DNA of 64,000 nucleotides from Helicobacter saguini (GCF_000762875.2 NZ_JRMP02000002.1:124001-188000); one strand, 5' to 3'. Shown: positions 52,938 through 61,481, numbered from the stretch's first letter. The notes: generated by a model from the letters alone, not told the origin. Translations and numbers: made by a program.

Positions 52938-53195
52938 TTATTTATACACATCTTTGCGATTGTTTATGTTGATTACAACGACTATTAAAAGGCTATCTTG
53001 GCGTGTGTAGATTATTCTATAATTGCCGGCGCGTTTGCGAAATTTGCCCTTGTGTTTGCCTTTTAGGGCTTTATCGCCTAAGAAATTTCCACATTCTAGC
53101 AAATCAAGCTTTGCGTGTATCAAATCTTGGTCTTTTTGATTGAGTGACGCGACAAAATCTAGCTCATTTTCATCAATTTGCAATGTATATTTCAT
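52938..53195 (-). CDS. RelE/ParE-family toxin
   Basis: 85 residues. The fold pattern is KYTLQIDENELDFVASLNQKDQDLIHAKLDLL, then GDKALKGKHKGKFRKRAGNYRIIYTRQDSLLIVVVININNRKDVYK, with the typical R.GNYRIIY core and terminal NRKDVY. RelE-type toxins cut mRNA on the ribosome, whereas ParE types poison gyrase; the sequence does not decide. The ATG (53193-53195) overlaps the antitoxin stop as ATGA, so the two are translationally coupled. A TTG two codons upstream is possible but unnecessary. Confidence 0.9.
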   Translation of the reverse strand: MKYTLQIDENELDFVASLNQKDQDLIHAKLDLLECGNFLGDKALKGKHKGKFRKRAGNYRIIYTRQDSLLIVVVININNRKDVYK

Positions 53196-53419
53196 TTCCA
53201 ACCAAGCCTCGCCTTGAACTCCTCAAAGCTAATAAGCCTTGCCTTGCCACTTGCAATATCATCTAGCCTTTTATCCGCTATCATTTCATCCATTTTGTCC
53301 TGATACGCCAAGATAGCGTATTCAATGAGCTTTGAGCGTGACATATCAATCTCTTTTGCCGCATTATCAAGTATATTAAGCACATCTTTATCAATGCTAA
53401 TGTTTATCGCCTTTTTCAT
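53192..53419 (-). CDS. Ribbon-helix-helix antitoxin
   Basis: 75 residues. KAINISIDKDVLNILDNAAKEIDMSRSKLIEYAIL is an RHH DNA-binding domain; the C-terminal part (DIASGKARLISFEEFKARLGWK) should wrap the toxin. Such antitoxins repress their own operon. An AGGAGCAAAA ribosome-binding site precedes the ATG. The region upstream contains a 12-bp near-repeat (TTTTGCGAACC type, 53440-53470, three copies on the plus strand) that might be its operator. Confidence 0.88.
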   Translation of the reverse strand: MKKAINISIDKDVLNILDNAAKEIDMSRSKLIEYAILAYQDKMDEMIADKRLDDIASGKARLISFEEFKARLGWK

Positions 53420-53506
53420 TTTTGCTCCTTTTTTGCGAAACCTTTGCGAACCTTTTGCGAACCTTTTTGCGTAATTATAGAATCTTGCAAAATCATAGAA
53501 TCTAAA

Positions 53507-54649
53507 TTACGAAAACTGCAACTTTTTCTCCATTTCTATATTAGATTCTATAACTTCATTTCGCCTTGTTAGCTCATCAATTAGCTCTTTTACACTTAGA
53601 ATCTTATCCACACGCCAGCCATTTGCCCCACTAAAATATAGCCCATCACGCAAGTCACCCAAATGCCCTTTGCCAAGGCTATCTGCGATACAATAGCCCA
53701 CCTTTTTAGCCTCTTTCCCACGCCCACAAGGGCTTACACAATTACTAACGCACTGCACCTTTGGCGCATTTCCCTCTTTTATCCGCGATAAAACGCCCAT
53801 TTTCAAAGCCCTAGCCGGATAGCCAACAGGCGATTTGACTAGCTCAATATCCTCTTCTTTTATATGTGGCAAAATCTCCTGATACGCCTTAGCATCGCAC
53901 TCTTTAGTCGCTAAAAATCGCGTCCCCATTTGCACCCCAGAAGCACCCAAACTCATAATATTTGTTATATCATTATAATCCCAAATCCCACCAGCCGCAA
54001 TAATAGGCATATCCCCCCACGCGCGCGCCTCCTCTTTTACCTGCGGGACGATATTTTCTAGCTGATATTCTTCTTTAAAACAATCCTCATATTTAAAGCC
54101 CTGATGACCACCGCTTAAGGGACCCTCGACTACCACAGCATCAGGCACACGTTTATATCGCTCACTCCATCGTTTGCAGATGATTTTTAACGCCTTAGCA
54201 GACGAGATTATCGGTATCAGCGCGACTTCAGGGAAATTTTTAGTAAATTCAGGCATATTTGTCGGCAGACCAGCGCCTGTGATAATCATATTCGCCCCCG
54301 CTTCACACGCATCTTTAATGACCCTTGCATAGTCATTTATCGCATACAAAATATTCACGCCAAGCGGCTTAGTCCCACAGATTTTACGTGCATTTTTGAC
54401 AATCTCATTTAGCGCATTTTTGCTATAAAAATTTATCGCTTCAAATGGCTTGCTACTTAGAATCTTATCCACAAACTGCATATTTTTGTAATAGCCCGTG
54501 CCAACGGCTGAAATAATGCCAAGCGCACCCTCTTTACTCACATTACCAGCCAGCTCATCCCAGCTAATGCCAACGCCCATACCGCCCTGAAATATCGGGT
54601 ATTTAATGGTATATTTTCCTATTTTCAAACTTTTCAAAACCGCATTCAT
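53507..54649 (-). CDS. Nitronate monooxygenase / 2-nitropropane dioxygenase-like flavoprotein
   Basis: 380 residues, FMN TIM barrel. Blocks are KYPIFQGGMGVGISWDELAGNVSKEGALGIIS, GVNILYAINDYARVIKDACEAGANMIITGAGLPTNMP, VVEGPLSGGHQGFK, IIAAGGIWDYNDI and GASGVQMGTRFLATKECDA. A Cys-rich element (QCVSNCVSPCGRGKEAKKVGYC) near residue 305 is not general for the family and may bind a metal. Some relatives are FabK enoyl reductases, so the substrate is open. The C-terminal ~15 residues (IESNIEMEKK) are motif-derived. AAGGAAGAAAA precedes the ATG. Confidence 0.88.
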   Translation of the reverse strand: MNAVLKSLKIGKYTIKYPIFQGGMGVGISWDELAGNVSKEGALGIISAVGTGYYKNMQFVDKILSSKPFEAINFYSKNALNEIVKNARKICGTKPLGVNILYAINDYARVIKDACEAGANMIITGAGLPTNMPEFTKNFPEVALIPIISSAKALKIICKRWSERYKRVPDAVVVEGPLSGGHQGFKYEDCFKEEYQLENIVPQVKEEARAWGDMPIIAAGGIWDYNDITNIMSLGASGVQMGTRFLATKECDAKAYQEILPHIKEEDIELVKSPVGYPARALKMGVLSRIKEGNAPKVQCVSNCVSPCGRGKEAKKVGYCIADSLGKGHLGDLRDGLYFSGANGWRVDKILSVKELIDELTRRNEVIESNIEMEKKLQFS

Positions 54650-54931
54650 TTTTCTTCCTTAAATTTCACTCTTAGATTCTATAATTTTTAAAATGTATAT
54701 TCTACAATATTTATTAAATAATTTTTGTTTTTTTATTGAATCTAGATTCTGCAATTATACCATTTAACAAAACCTTAACAATTTTTTTAACAAAGTTTTT
54801 CATAAATATGTTATAAATCGTAATTTTTATGTTATAAAACGCTTTTAGATTCTATAAAATGCGACTTAAAATAACAAAAGGACAAACGCAGCTTAAAAAT
54901 AGCAAAATAAGAGAATAAAAAGGAGACAAAA
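54650..54931. other. Intergenic region upstream of the two-component system
   Basis: 282 bp, very AT-rich, divergent between the nitronate monooxygenase-like gene and the leader/response regulator. It holds motif copies (54671, and a TAGATTC pair near 54741) and a TTATAA-rich stretch near 54830 that may be the promoter. No RNA fold or gene is evident. Confidence 0.5.
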
Positions 54932-55027
54932 ATGCCGAAACGACAAGACAAAAAAGAGACAAAAATGAGCAAAATTACAAAACAAAAAGGAGTGAAAAAT
55001 GAACGAACTAATTCTTTGTATCGATGA
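54932..55027 (+). CDS. Possible 31-codon leader ORF overlapping the response-regulator start
   Basis: ATG at 54932 has a very good ribosome-binding site (AAAAAGGAGACAAAA). It encodes a strongly basic peptide (MPKRQDKKETKMSKITKQKG..) that ends at TGA 55025-55027, 27 bp inside the response-regulator gene in another frame. The region repeats the unit AAA(A/G)GAG..AAAAATG three times (54919, 54955, 54989). Translation of the leader could control access to the response-regulator start. It may instead be a by-product of duplicated ribosome-binding units. Confidence 0.35.
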   Translation: MPKRQDKKETKMSKITKQKGVKNERTNSLYR

Positions 55028-55682
55028 TGAAGAGGACTTGCTAGAGCTAATCGAGCTAAATTTAAACTCTGCCTTAAACTCCAGCGGATACGAGGTTATC
55101 GGCTGTCTTAATACGAGTATGGCAAAGCGATTTTTGCAAAAAGAGCATGTGGCTTTAATCCTTGTTGATAGGAATCTTGTGGGCGAGGATGGGCTTGATT
55201 TTATAAAAGAGCTAAAGGATAGCGGGTATAATGTGCCTGTTATCATTGTGAGTGCGCGTAACTTGCCTACTGATAGGGTTAAAGGGCTGCATTATGCCGA
55301 TGATTATGTCACTAAGCCCTTTAATTTTGAAGAACTTGTCGCTAGAATCCAAGCGGTGCTACGGCGTTACAAAAAAGATTCTAACAAAAGTGTGATAAAA
55401 TACAAAAATATAAGCCTTGAAATCAATAATAAGGAGCTTTCCATAGAAGATGTGAATATCCAGCTAAGCCCTTTGGAGACGCGAATTATCCAGTGTTTTA
55501 TGGAGAATGCAGGCAAGGCATTAAGCCGCGATTTTTTACTAGAGCATGCGTGGGATAAAAAAAGTAGCCATCAAGAAAATAGCGTAAATGTCGCCATCAA
55601 ACGCCTACGCAAAAAACTAGAAAAAGAGAGCAAAGAAATCACAATCAAATCCATACGCAACGAAGGTTACAAATTATGCTGA
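54999..55682 (+). CDS. OmpR-family response regulator
   Basis: 227 residues. The receiver domain has the acidic pair in CIDDEEDLLE, phospho-Asp57 (LILVDRNLVGEDGLDF), the Ser/Thr switch (IIVSARN) and conserved Lys in DDYVTKPFNFEE. The winged helix (LSPLETRIIQCFMENAGKALSRDFLLEHAW to IKSIRNEGYKLC) binds DNA. All phospho-acceptor residues are intact, unlike hsrA. It overlaps the downstream kinase by 7 bp, so they form one operon. An AAAGGAG sits before the ATG. The stimulus is not evident from the sequence. Confidence 0.94.
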   Translation: MNELILCIDDEEDLLELIELNLNSALNSSGYEVIGCLNTSMAKRFLQKEHVALILVDRNLVGEDGLDFIKELKDSGYNVPVIIVSARNLPTDRVKGLHYADDYVTKPFNFEELVARIQAVLRRYKKDSNKSVIKYKNISLEINNKELSIEDVNIQLSPLETRIIQCFMENAGKALSRDFLLEHAWDKKSSHQENSVNVAIKRLRKKLEKESKEITIKSIRNEGYKLC

Positions 55683-56686
55683 TTTCTACGCTGATTTCTT
55701 GCTGTTTGTTTATCATTGCGATACTTTTTATATTGTTTGAACGCGATGAGTTAGCCATTGTGGCGAATACTTTGGGGCTTGTGCTAACACTTATTGCCTT
55801 GTCAAAAAAGAAAAATAAAAGTGGCAAAACTTGGAAGCTAAACACGATAAACTCCACAAAAGTCGCCCTAAATGCTCTAACGCGAAAAAACTTTGATGAT
55901 ATAAATTTTAAGATTCTAGAAAAGGAAAATAACCCTTACACAAGCGAGTTAAAAGCCCTAAGTGAAGCGATGCAAAAGCAGCAAAATAGAATCCAAAAAC
56001 GCACAAAAAAACTGCATGAAAAAAATATGCAAAATGTGCAGCTTTTATCAACTATTTCGCATGAAATAAAAAATCCATTAAGCGTAATTCAGGCAAGTAT
56101 TGAGACGATTTTAATCCAGCCAAACCTAGATTCTACAATGCGCGATAAACTGCTAAATAGAATCCTTATGTATAGCAAAAAAATTAATGCACTTTTGAAT
56201 AAACTTACTTTGAGCCAGAGTTTAGAGCATAGCGTTATTGCGGTAAAAATGGAGAATTTCTATCTTAAAAATCTTTGTGAAGAGGTGATTGAAGGCTTTA
56301 AAAACTATCTTTTAAAAAGCGTGTATGTGGATAAAAGAGTGATTTTGGAGGGGGAAAATCGTGAAGTATTTGCGGATAGAATCTTAATTGAACAGGTGCT
56401 AAATAATCTAATTTATAACGCATTGAAATATGCAAAAAGCCTTGTGATTGTGCGAATAAAGCCGCAATATTTTGAAGTAATCGATGATGGAAATGGCGTG
56501 GATAAGCAAGAACTAGGGCTTTTAACCAAAAAATTTTATCAAGGAGAGGGCGCGAAAAAAAACGAGCATTCACTTGGCTTAGGACTTTTTATCGTAAAAG
56601 AAATCGCCAAAATCCACAATACAAAGGTGGAATTTTTCTCCCGCCAAAATAAAAAAGAAGGCTTGTGTGTAAGATTTTATGTGTGA
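55676..56686 (+). CDS. Sensor histidine kinase partner
   Basis: 336 residues. Two N-terminal membrane helices (LISTLISCCLFIIAILFILF and AIVANTLGLVLTLIALS) have almost no periplasmic loop between them, so it probably senses an intramembrane or cytosolic signal. A short coiled linker (80-120) leads to the dimerisation/phosphorylation helix QLLSTISHEIKNPLSVIQASIE (His in SHEIKNP). The ATPase boxes are NLIYNALKYA (N), VIDDGNGVDKQ (G1) and EHSLGLGLFIVKEIA (G2). A typical HPK with a minimal sensor, translationally coupled to the response regulator. Confidence 0.94.
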   Translation: MLISTLISCCLFIIAILFILFERDELAIVANTLGLVLTLIALSKKKNKSGKTWKLNTINSTKVALNALTRKNFDDINFKILEKENNPYTSELKALSEAMQKQQNRIQKRTKKLHEKNMQNVQLLSTISHEIKNPLSVIQASIETILIQPNLDSTMRDKLLNRILMYSKKINALLNKLTLSQSLEHSVIAVKMENFYLKNLCEEVIEGFKNYLLKSVYVDKRVILEGENREVFADRILIEQVLNNLIYNALKYAKSLVIVRIKPQYFEVIDDGNGVDKQELGLLTKKFYQGEGAKKNEHSLGLGLFIVKEIAKIHNTKVEFFSRQNKKEGLCVRFYV

Positions 56687-56791
56687 GAAATATTTAACAA
56701 AGGAATAAATATTGCATTAAATTTGTGCTGACTTAAAAGTCGCGTGCGGTAAGTAACTTATTGCATTTTATTTTATTGTAAGGAGCTTTTT

Positions 56792-57370
56792 ATGAAAAAG
56801 TTATTAGCGATAGGAGCACTCAGTATAGCATTTGCTCAAGCTGGAGTGTTTGTAGGTGTGCAAGGTGGCTATGATGTGGCTGCTGGTTATGCTAGTGGTG
56901 GTAAGTTTAATGCACCACTTTATGATGGCAGAACAAACAATAGCGGTTGGAGCGTAGGTGCTAATGCTGGTTATGAACTTGGCTTAGGATTTTTTGGTGT
57001 TAGGGGATATTTGCAATTTGATTATTCACAGATGTTGGATGTCAGTAGATTCCATGCTTTTGATGTAGACTTTAATGTCGATGCTTTAATTAACTTTGTA
57101 AACAGTGATGCTTTTGGCTTGGGGTTATATGCAGGTATTGGTATTGGTTACCAAAGACTTATGTATGACTTGAATGTAGTGCAAATAAATAGCAATAATT
57201 TGCCATTATTTGCTCGCTTGGGACTAACATTTAAGGTTTTAGAGCACAGCAGAATTGATGTAGGTGTAAAACTACCTATCACAGGATGGAATCTAGATAA
57301 TAGAATAACTGATGAATTTAGCATATATTCACCACTTAAAGCACAAATTAGCTATAAGTTTTTATTCTAA
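56792..57370 (+). CDS. Small outer-membrane beta-barrel protein
   Basis: 192 residues. A signal peptide (LLAIGALSIAFAQAGVFVGVQ; cleavage after AQA) precedes an eight-strand-sized barrel: GVFVGVQGGYDVAAGYA, GWSVGANAGYELGLGFFGVRGYLQFDYS, GLGLYAGIGIGYQRL, and the terminal LKAQISYKFLF with C-terminal Phe. It resembles the small Helicobacter OMP/OmpA-barrel proteins. GTAAGGAGC is the ribosome-binding site. No AGAWTCT motif except near the end (GGAATCTAG variant). The role may be adhesion or structural; it is not determinable here. Confidence 0.82.
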   Translation: MKKLLAIGALSIAFAQAGVFVGVQGGYDVAAGYASGGKFNAPLYDGRTNNSGWSVGANAGYELGLGFFGVRGYLQFDYSQMLDVSRFHAFDVDFNVDALINFVNSDAFGLGLYAGIGIGYQRLMYDLNVVQINSNNLPLFARLGLTFKVLEHSRIDVGVKLPITGWNLDNRITDEFSIYSPLKAQISYKFLF

Positions 57371-57532
57371 AATCTAAGGACAACATAAACTTTCAAAAAC
57401 CTTACTCAATCTCATTAATGCCATTTTAATAAGATAAAATGGCTTAATAGAAAGTCTATCTTACAAACAATTTGCATTAAATGTCTATGAATCTTAAAAT
57501 ATTGAAGTTGCATTAGTGTTAAAGTATACCAG

Positions 57533-57608
57533 TGGTGGTTGCGACTGGACTCGAACCAGCGACCCCTACCATGTCAAGGTAGTGCTCTACCAACTGAGCT
57601 ACGCTACC
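57533..57608 (-). tRNA. tRNA-Val (anticodon GAC), CCA encoded
   Basis: Read on the minus strand: 7-bp acceptor GGTAGCG, D-arm GCTC/GAGC, anticodon arm CTACC-TTGACAT-GGTAG with GAC at the centre, variable GGGTC, T-arm GCTGG-TTCGAGT-CCAGT, acceptor CGCAACC, then A and CCA: 76 nt. The fourth acceptor pair is A-A, a mismatch; all other stems pair (one G-T in the T-stem). Confidence 0.96.
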
Positions 57609-57612
57609 AGTT

Positions 57613-57630
57613 ATAGAATCTAGATTCTAT
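57613..57630. repeat. Tail-to-tail motif palindrome in the tRNA-Val leader
   Basis: ATAGAATCTAGATTCTAT is an 18-bp perfect palindrome between the tRNA 5' end (57608) and its probable -10 box. It would be transcribed in the 5' leader and form a hairpin just before the RNase P site. Confidence 0.7.
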
Positions 57631-57639
57631 AATTTCGTT

Positions 57640-57645
57640 ATTATA
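57640..57645 (-). promoter_or_regulatory. -10 box (TATAAT) of tRNA-Val
   Basis: ACTATAATAACG on the minus strand, about 32 bp before the mature 5' end. Confidence 0.6.
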
Positions 57646-57746
57646 GTAATAATTTGTAAATGTTAAAATCTTGTAAAACTTTATTTATAAAAATGGATAG
57701 TTTTTTACAAAAATGTAGCTAAAATACATAAATTTTAGAATCTATC

Positions 57747-58727
57747 CTAATTTTTAGTTTTTTTAAAGCCTTTAGATATGCTTTTTAGCATTGCTCTAGC
57801 TCCGCTTTTTTTATACACCTTGCTTAATGCTCTATCTATTTTATATGAGATTCTATTTTTGATTTTTATCATTTCTTCTGCACTACCACGATTTTGATAA
57901 TTTTTTACCCAGCCTTTTTGTATTTCTACTATTTCGTGAAAATATGTTGCATATTTTTCACCATAGTATTTTTTAAAATGTGCACTAGCTACTTTTAAGT
58001 CCGTATCACTTGGCATATAATACCACGGCAGATTTAAGATTCTAAAGTAGCTTTCAAGGTTAGAATCTTCTAGCTGATTATCACTTAGCACACAAGCACC
58101 AATGTTTTGCATCATATCTTTGTAGCTTAAATCAAATGTTGTTAACTTGGCGTATAAATATGGTTTAGGATAAAACTTCTTGCCATTCCAAGTATTAAAT
58201 AAAACCGAACAAATATTCATATCGCGAAACTCAGCATTATAGCACCAATCAACCCTACGATTATCAAAATGATGCGTGATTAAATCATGCAATACAAGCA
58301 CTGCATTTTTAGATAAAAAAGGCAAAATCATTAAGAAATCAAGTGCTTCACCCGGTGCATAGTGCATCGTGTCAATAATACATAAATCAATACCTTTACC
58401 GATTTTTTCTAAATGATTAGCTACGAGTCCGGGAACATAAAACTCCCAATATTTCTCTAAGTGCGGCACACATTCTTTTACTAAAAAACCTGTTTTTGCC
58501 TCTCCACCATAAAAATTTAGCACAGAATAATCCGCACTAATTAATTTTATAGAATCTAGCAAATTATGTTTCTCTAAATAATCAAGTATTATAGCTTCAT
58601 TAGCACCACTTGCGATACCTACGCTTAATATTTTCTTTGGTTTATATTTTTCTATTATTTCTAGTATAAATTCTCTTTCTTCTCTCTCCATACCTGAATT
58701 TCTCTCTAAAATTGCATGATTTTTCAT
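57747..58727 (-). CDS. SAM-dependent methyltransferase of the Methyltransf_24 type
   Basis: 326 residues. KKILSVGIASGANEAIILDYL is SAM motif I, KLISADYS follows at the end of strand 2, and LCIIDTMHYAPGEALDFLMILPFLSKNAVLVLHDLITHH carries the D-x-H type metal/SAM block of O-methyltransferase-like and cephalosporin-hydroxylase-like families. The C-terminal ~100 residues are basic and unassigned. The substrate may be a surface glycan (inference from relatives). AAAGGAAAAAT precedes the ATG, and a run of 14 T lies ~40 bp upstream on the coding strand. Confidence 0.8.
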   Translation of the reverse strand: MKNHAILERNSGMEREEREFILEIIEKYKPKKILSVGIASGANEAIILDYLEKHNLLDSIKLISADYSVLNFYGGEAKTGFLVKECVPHLEKYWEFYVPGLVANHLEKIGKGIDLCIIDTMHYAPGEALDFLMILPFLSKNAVLVLHDLITHHFDNRRVDWCYNAEFRDMNICSVLFNTWNGKKFYPKPYLYAKLTTFDLSYKDMMQNIGACVLSDNQLEDSNLESYFRILNLPWYYMPSDTDLKVASAHFKKYYGEKYATYFHEIVEIQKGWVKNYQNRGSAEEMIKIKNRISYKIDRALSKVYKKSGARAMLKSISKGFKKTKN

Positions 58728-58766
58728 ATTTTTCCTTTTTGCAGAATCTTAAAATACTAATGCTAC

Positions 58767-58780
58767 AAAAAAAAAAAAAA
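58767..58780. repeat. A14/T14 homopolymer upstream of the methyltransferase gene
   Basis: Fourteen A on the plus strand, i.e. T14 on the coding strand, 40-53 bp before the ATG at 58727. The position fits a promoter-spacer tract of the kind that tunes expression by slippage in H. pylori. Confidence 0.7.
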
Positions 58781-58893
58781 TGTGTCAATAGGTTTTTTGA
58801 AAAATTCATGCGTTTATTAAAAACATAGAATCTTATTGTAGTTATGGTAATTTATAGGATAAAATTATTATTATTATATATAGATTCTAAAAA

Positions 58894-59808
58894 TTACCTT
58901 GTGCTAACAATCACATCATAATCTTTTAGAATCTGTGTTAAACCATTTAAATCACCCAAATTCTTTATGAATGTATCAAATTCTACAGGCGTAGTATTTT
59001 TACGTCTTAATGTTAAACTTACACCTTGTTTTTTACCTGTGATTACCGAGCCTAGTGCTATTGAAAGACTTGAGATATTTGCTAACGTATCAGGAGTTGC
59101 ATTTCCATTTTGTGCTAACATCATGGGTAAAGAAGTTACAGCTACATTTACTTGTGTGTTAAACTGCTCTTTTGTAAGCTCTGGCGTAGTTTTTTTCATA
59201 TATGTATATATTTTATCTCCAAGCTTAGGACCATATAAATGTATCGCACTCTCTTTAGCTAAAATTTTATAATTACTTGTGGCATTCTTATCTTTATTAG
59301 AATCTAATATGTCACCTATCTCTTTGTTCAAAAACGTATTTGATATAATATCTGCCAATAAATCAACTTTTAGCGTATAAGCATCAGCATTCACAACGCA
59401 ATTTGTTTTACTAGAAATGCTAGTCCCTTGAAGTTTAGAATCTGTTTTGCAATTTACCTTTTTAATAGCAAAATCTTTTAAATCTACATCGTTAGTTGGA
59501 AAACTTGCTATATTTGCACTAAAGACAAAGTTAGCATTTTTAGAATCTATTACACTCGTAACTTTCACATCCTTAAATTTCAAGCCATTAATATCAATGC
59601 TAGGTATACTACACGTAGCCTTTCTATCATCACCATCGCAGTTGTATCTCACATCTTGAGTATGCGTAGATTCTAAAAAGCCTTGAATAAAGCTTTTAGA
59701 AGCATCTTTTGCTCCAACTTTTGCAAACACAATGTTAAACAAAGAACAAGCAACAAGTATTAAAATTAAGCTGCGTTTAAATAAACTATTTACAAGAACA
59801 ATTTTCAT
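58894..59808 (-). CDS. Secreted hypothetical protein
   Basis: 304 residues with a signal peptide (RSLILILVACSLFNIVFAKVG). The mature part has four cysteines (RYNCDGDDRKATCSIPS and VNCKTDSKLQ..KTNCVVN) likely to form two disulfides, with short repeating beta units around them. The C-terminal half is helical and ends LTQILKDYDVIVSTR. AAGGATATAC precedes the ATG. I do not recognise the family; the Cys pattern suggests a periplasmic domain of LPS-assembly or adhesin-accessory type, without firm support. Confidence 0.7.
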   Translation of the reverse strand: MKIVLVNSLFKRSLILILVACSLFNIVFAKVGAKDASKSFIQGFLESTHTQDVRYNCDGDDRKATCSIPSIDINGLKFKDVKVTSVIDSKNANFVFSANIASFPTNDVDLKDFAIKKVNCKTDSKLQGTSISSKTNCVVNADAYTLKVDLLADIISNTFLNKEIGDILDSNKDKNATSNYKILAKESAIHLYGPKLGDKIYTYMKKTTPELTKEQFNTQVNVAVTSLPMMLAQNGNATPDTLANISSLSIALGSVITGKKQGVSLTLRRKNTTPVEFDTFIKNLGDLNGLTQILKDYDVIVSTR

Positions 59809-59993
59809 GTATATCCTTATAAGAGTAAAATCAATAAAAAAAAGAATTATATGCTGAATTTATTAAGTTTCATTAACTTTTAAATTTTAACATATATCAT
59901 TTATTTTCTTTACAAACTTCCCAAAATTCAAAAACTTTCCCTAATATTTCAACTATTTTCACAAAAAATATATCAAAAAAGCAATATTATGTA

Positions 59994-59999
59994 TATAAT
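59994..59999 (+). promoter_or_regulatory. -10 box (TATAAT) of aspA
   Basis: ATGTATATAATAATAGC lies 55 bp before the aspA ATG, at the end of a 245-bp AT-rich divergent region. Confidence 0.55.
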
Positions 60000-60053
60000 A
60001 ATAGCTTTTAAATTCTTGCGAATATCACAAATAAAGCAACAAAAGGAGTAAGA

Positions 60054-61481
60054 ATGCCAAAGCGAGTTGAGCATGATTTTATCGGTGAGTTAGAGATTGA
60101 TGATAGCGTGTATTATGGGGTGCAGACCTTTCGTGCGGTGCAAAATTTTAATATCACGGGTCGCACACTGAAAAGCTATCCTAGTTTTATTAAGGCGTTT
60201 GCGCAGGTTAAAAAGGCGGCAGCAGAGGCGAATAATGAGCTAAATTTGCTAGATTCTAACATCGCAAATGCGATTTGCAAGGCGTGTGATAGAATCATAA
60301 ATGGCGAGTTTAGAGAGCAATTTGTAGTCGATATGATACAAGGGGGCGCAGGCACAAGCACAAATATGAATGCAAATGAGGTCATCGCAAATATCGCCCT
60401 TGAGATTCTAGGGCATAAAAAGGGCGAGTATCAATACTGCCATCCAAACGACCACGTAAATCTATCCCAAAGCACGAATGATTCTTACCCTACGGCTATC
60501 CACGTAGCACTTTATGATGAGCTATCTAGCCTTGCAAAAGATATGGAGGTGCTAAAGGCGTCCTTTGAAAAAAAGGCTAAAGAGTTTAAAGATGTGCTAA
60601 AAATGGGGCGAACGCAGCTTCAAGATGCCGTGCCGATGACCTTAGGGCAGGAGTTTCACACATTTAGCGTGATGATGGGCGAGGATATTGAGCGTGTGAA
60701 AGAGGCAAGAGAGCTTATCACTGAGATAAATATGGGCGGCACGGCGATTGGCACAGGGATAAACTCCGACCCGCGATACCCTAAAATCGTGCAAAAAAAG
60801 CTATGCGAGGTAACTGGGCATCCATTTGTAACCGCCGATGACTTAATCGAGGCTACGCAGGATACAGGTGCGTATGTGCAAGTTAGCGGTGTGTTAAAAC
60901 GCGTGGCGGTAAAACTATCTAAAGTTTGCAACGACTTGCGGCTACTTAGTAGCGGTCCGCGCGCTGGTTTAAATGAGATAAATTTGCCAAAAATGCAGCC
61001 CGGAAGCTCCATTATGCCCGGAAAGGTAAATCCAGTAATACCAGAAGTGGTAAATCAAGTGTGCTACGCGGTTATCGGCAATGATGTGACCGTTAGCTTT
61101 GCAAGTGAGGGCGGGCAGCTGCAGCTGAATGTGTTTGAGCCTGTGATTGCTTTTGGGCTTTTTAACTCGATAAATATGCTGCGAAACGCCCTTTTGACCC
61201 TAGCTAGTAAGTGCGTGGATGGCATTACGGCTAATGAAAAAGTGTGTAGCGATTTTGTGTTTAATAGCATAGGGATTGTCACCGCGTTAAATCCATATAT
61301 CGGCTATGAAAACTCCGCGTCTATCGCAAAGGAAGCCTTGCAAAGTGGGAAGTCTGTGCGTGATATTGCCTTGTCCCGTGGGCTTTTGACTAAGGAGCAA
61401 CTAGATGAGATATTTAAACCAGCAAATATGCTAAATCCACACATGAGCGCGGAGGACAAGGCAAGATTTAAGAAGAAATAA
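60054..61481 (+). CDS. aspA: Aspartate ammonia-lyase
   Basis: Deaminates aspartate to fumarate, which can serve as an electron acceptor and carbon source. Blocks of the fumarase/aspartase superfamily are MIQGGAGTSTNMNANEVIAN, HPNDHVNLSQSTNDSYPTAIH, GRTQLQDAVPMTLGQEF and the signature GSSIMPGKVNPVIPEV. The 475-aa length is standard. Only about two AGAWTCT motifs occur in 1.4 kb. AAAAGGAGTAAGA is a strong ribosome-binding site. Together with asparaginase in this window it completes Asn to Asp to fumarate. Confidence 0.96.
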   Translation: MPKRVEHDFIGELEIDDSVYYGVQTFRAVQNFNITGRTLKSYPSFIKAFAQVKKAAAEANNELNLLDSNIANAICKACDRIINGEFREQFVVDMIQGGAGTSTNMNANEVIANIALEILGHKKGEYQYCHPNDHVNLSQSTNDSYPTAIHVALYDELSSLAKDMEVLKASFEKKAKEFKDVLKMGRTQLQDAVPMTLGQEFHTFSVMMGEDIERVKEARELITEINMGGTAIGTGINSDPRYPKIVQKKLCEVTGHPFVTADDLIEATQDTGAYVQVSGVLKRVAVKLSKVCNDLRLLSSGPRAGLNEINLPKMQPGSSIMPGKVNPVIPEVVNQVCYAVIGNDVTVSFASEGGQLQLNVFEPVIAFGLFNSINMLRNALLTLASKCVDGITANEKVCSDFVFNSIGIVTALNPYIGYENSASIAKEALQSGKSVRDIALSRGLLTKEQLDEIFKPANMLNPHMSAEDKARFKKK

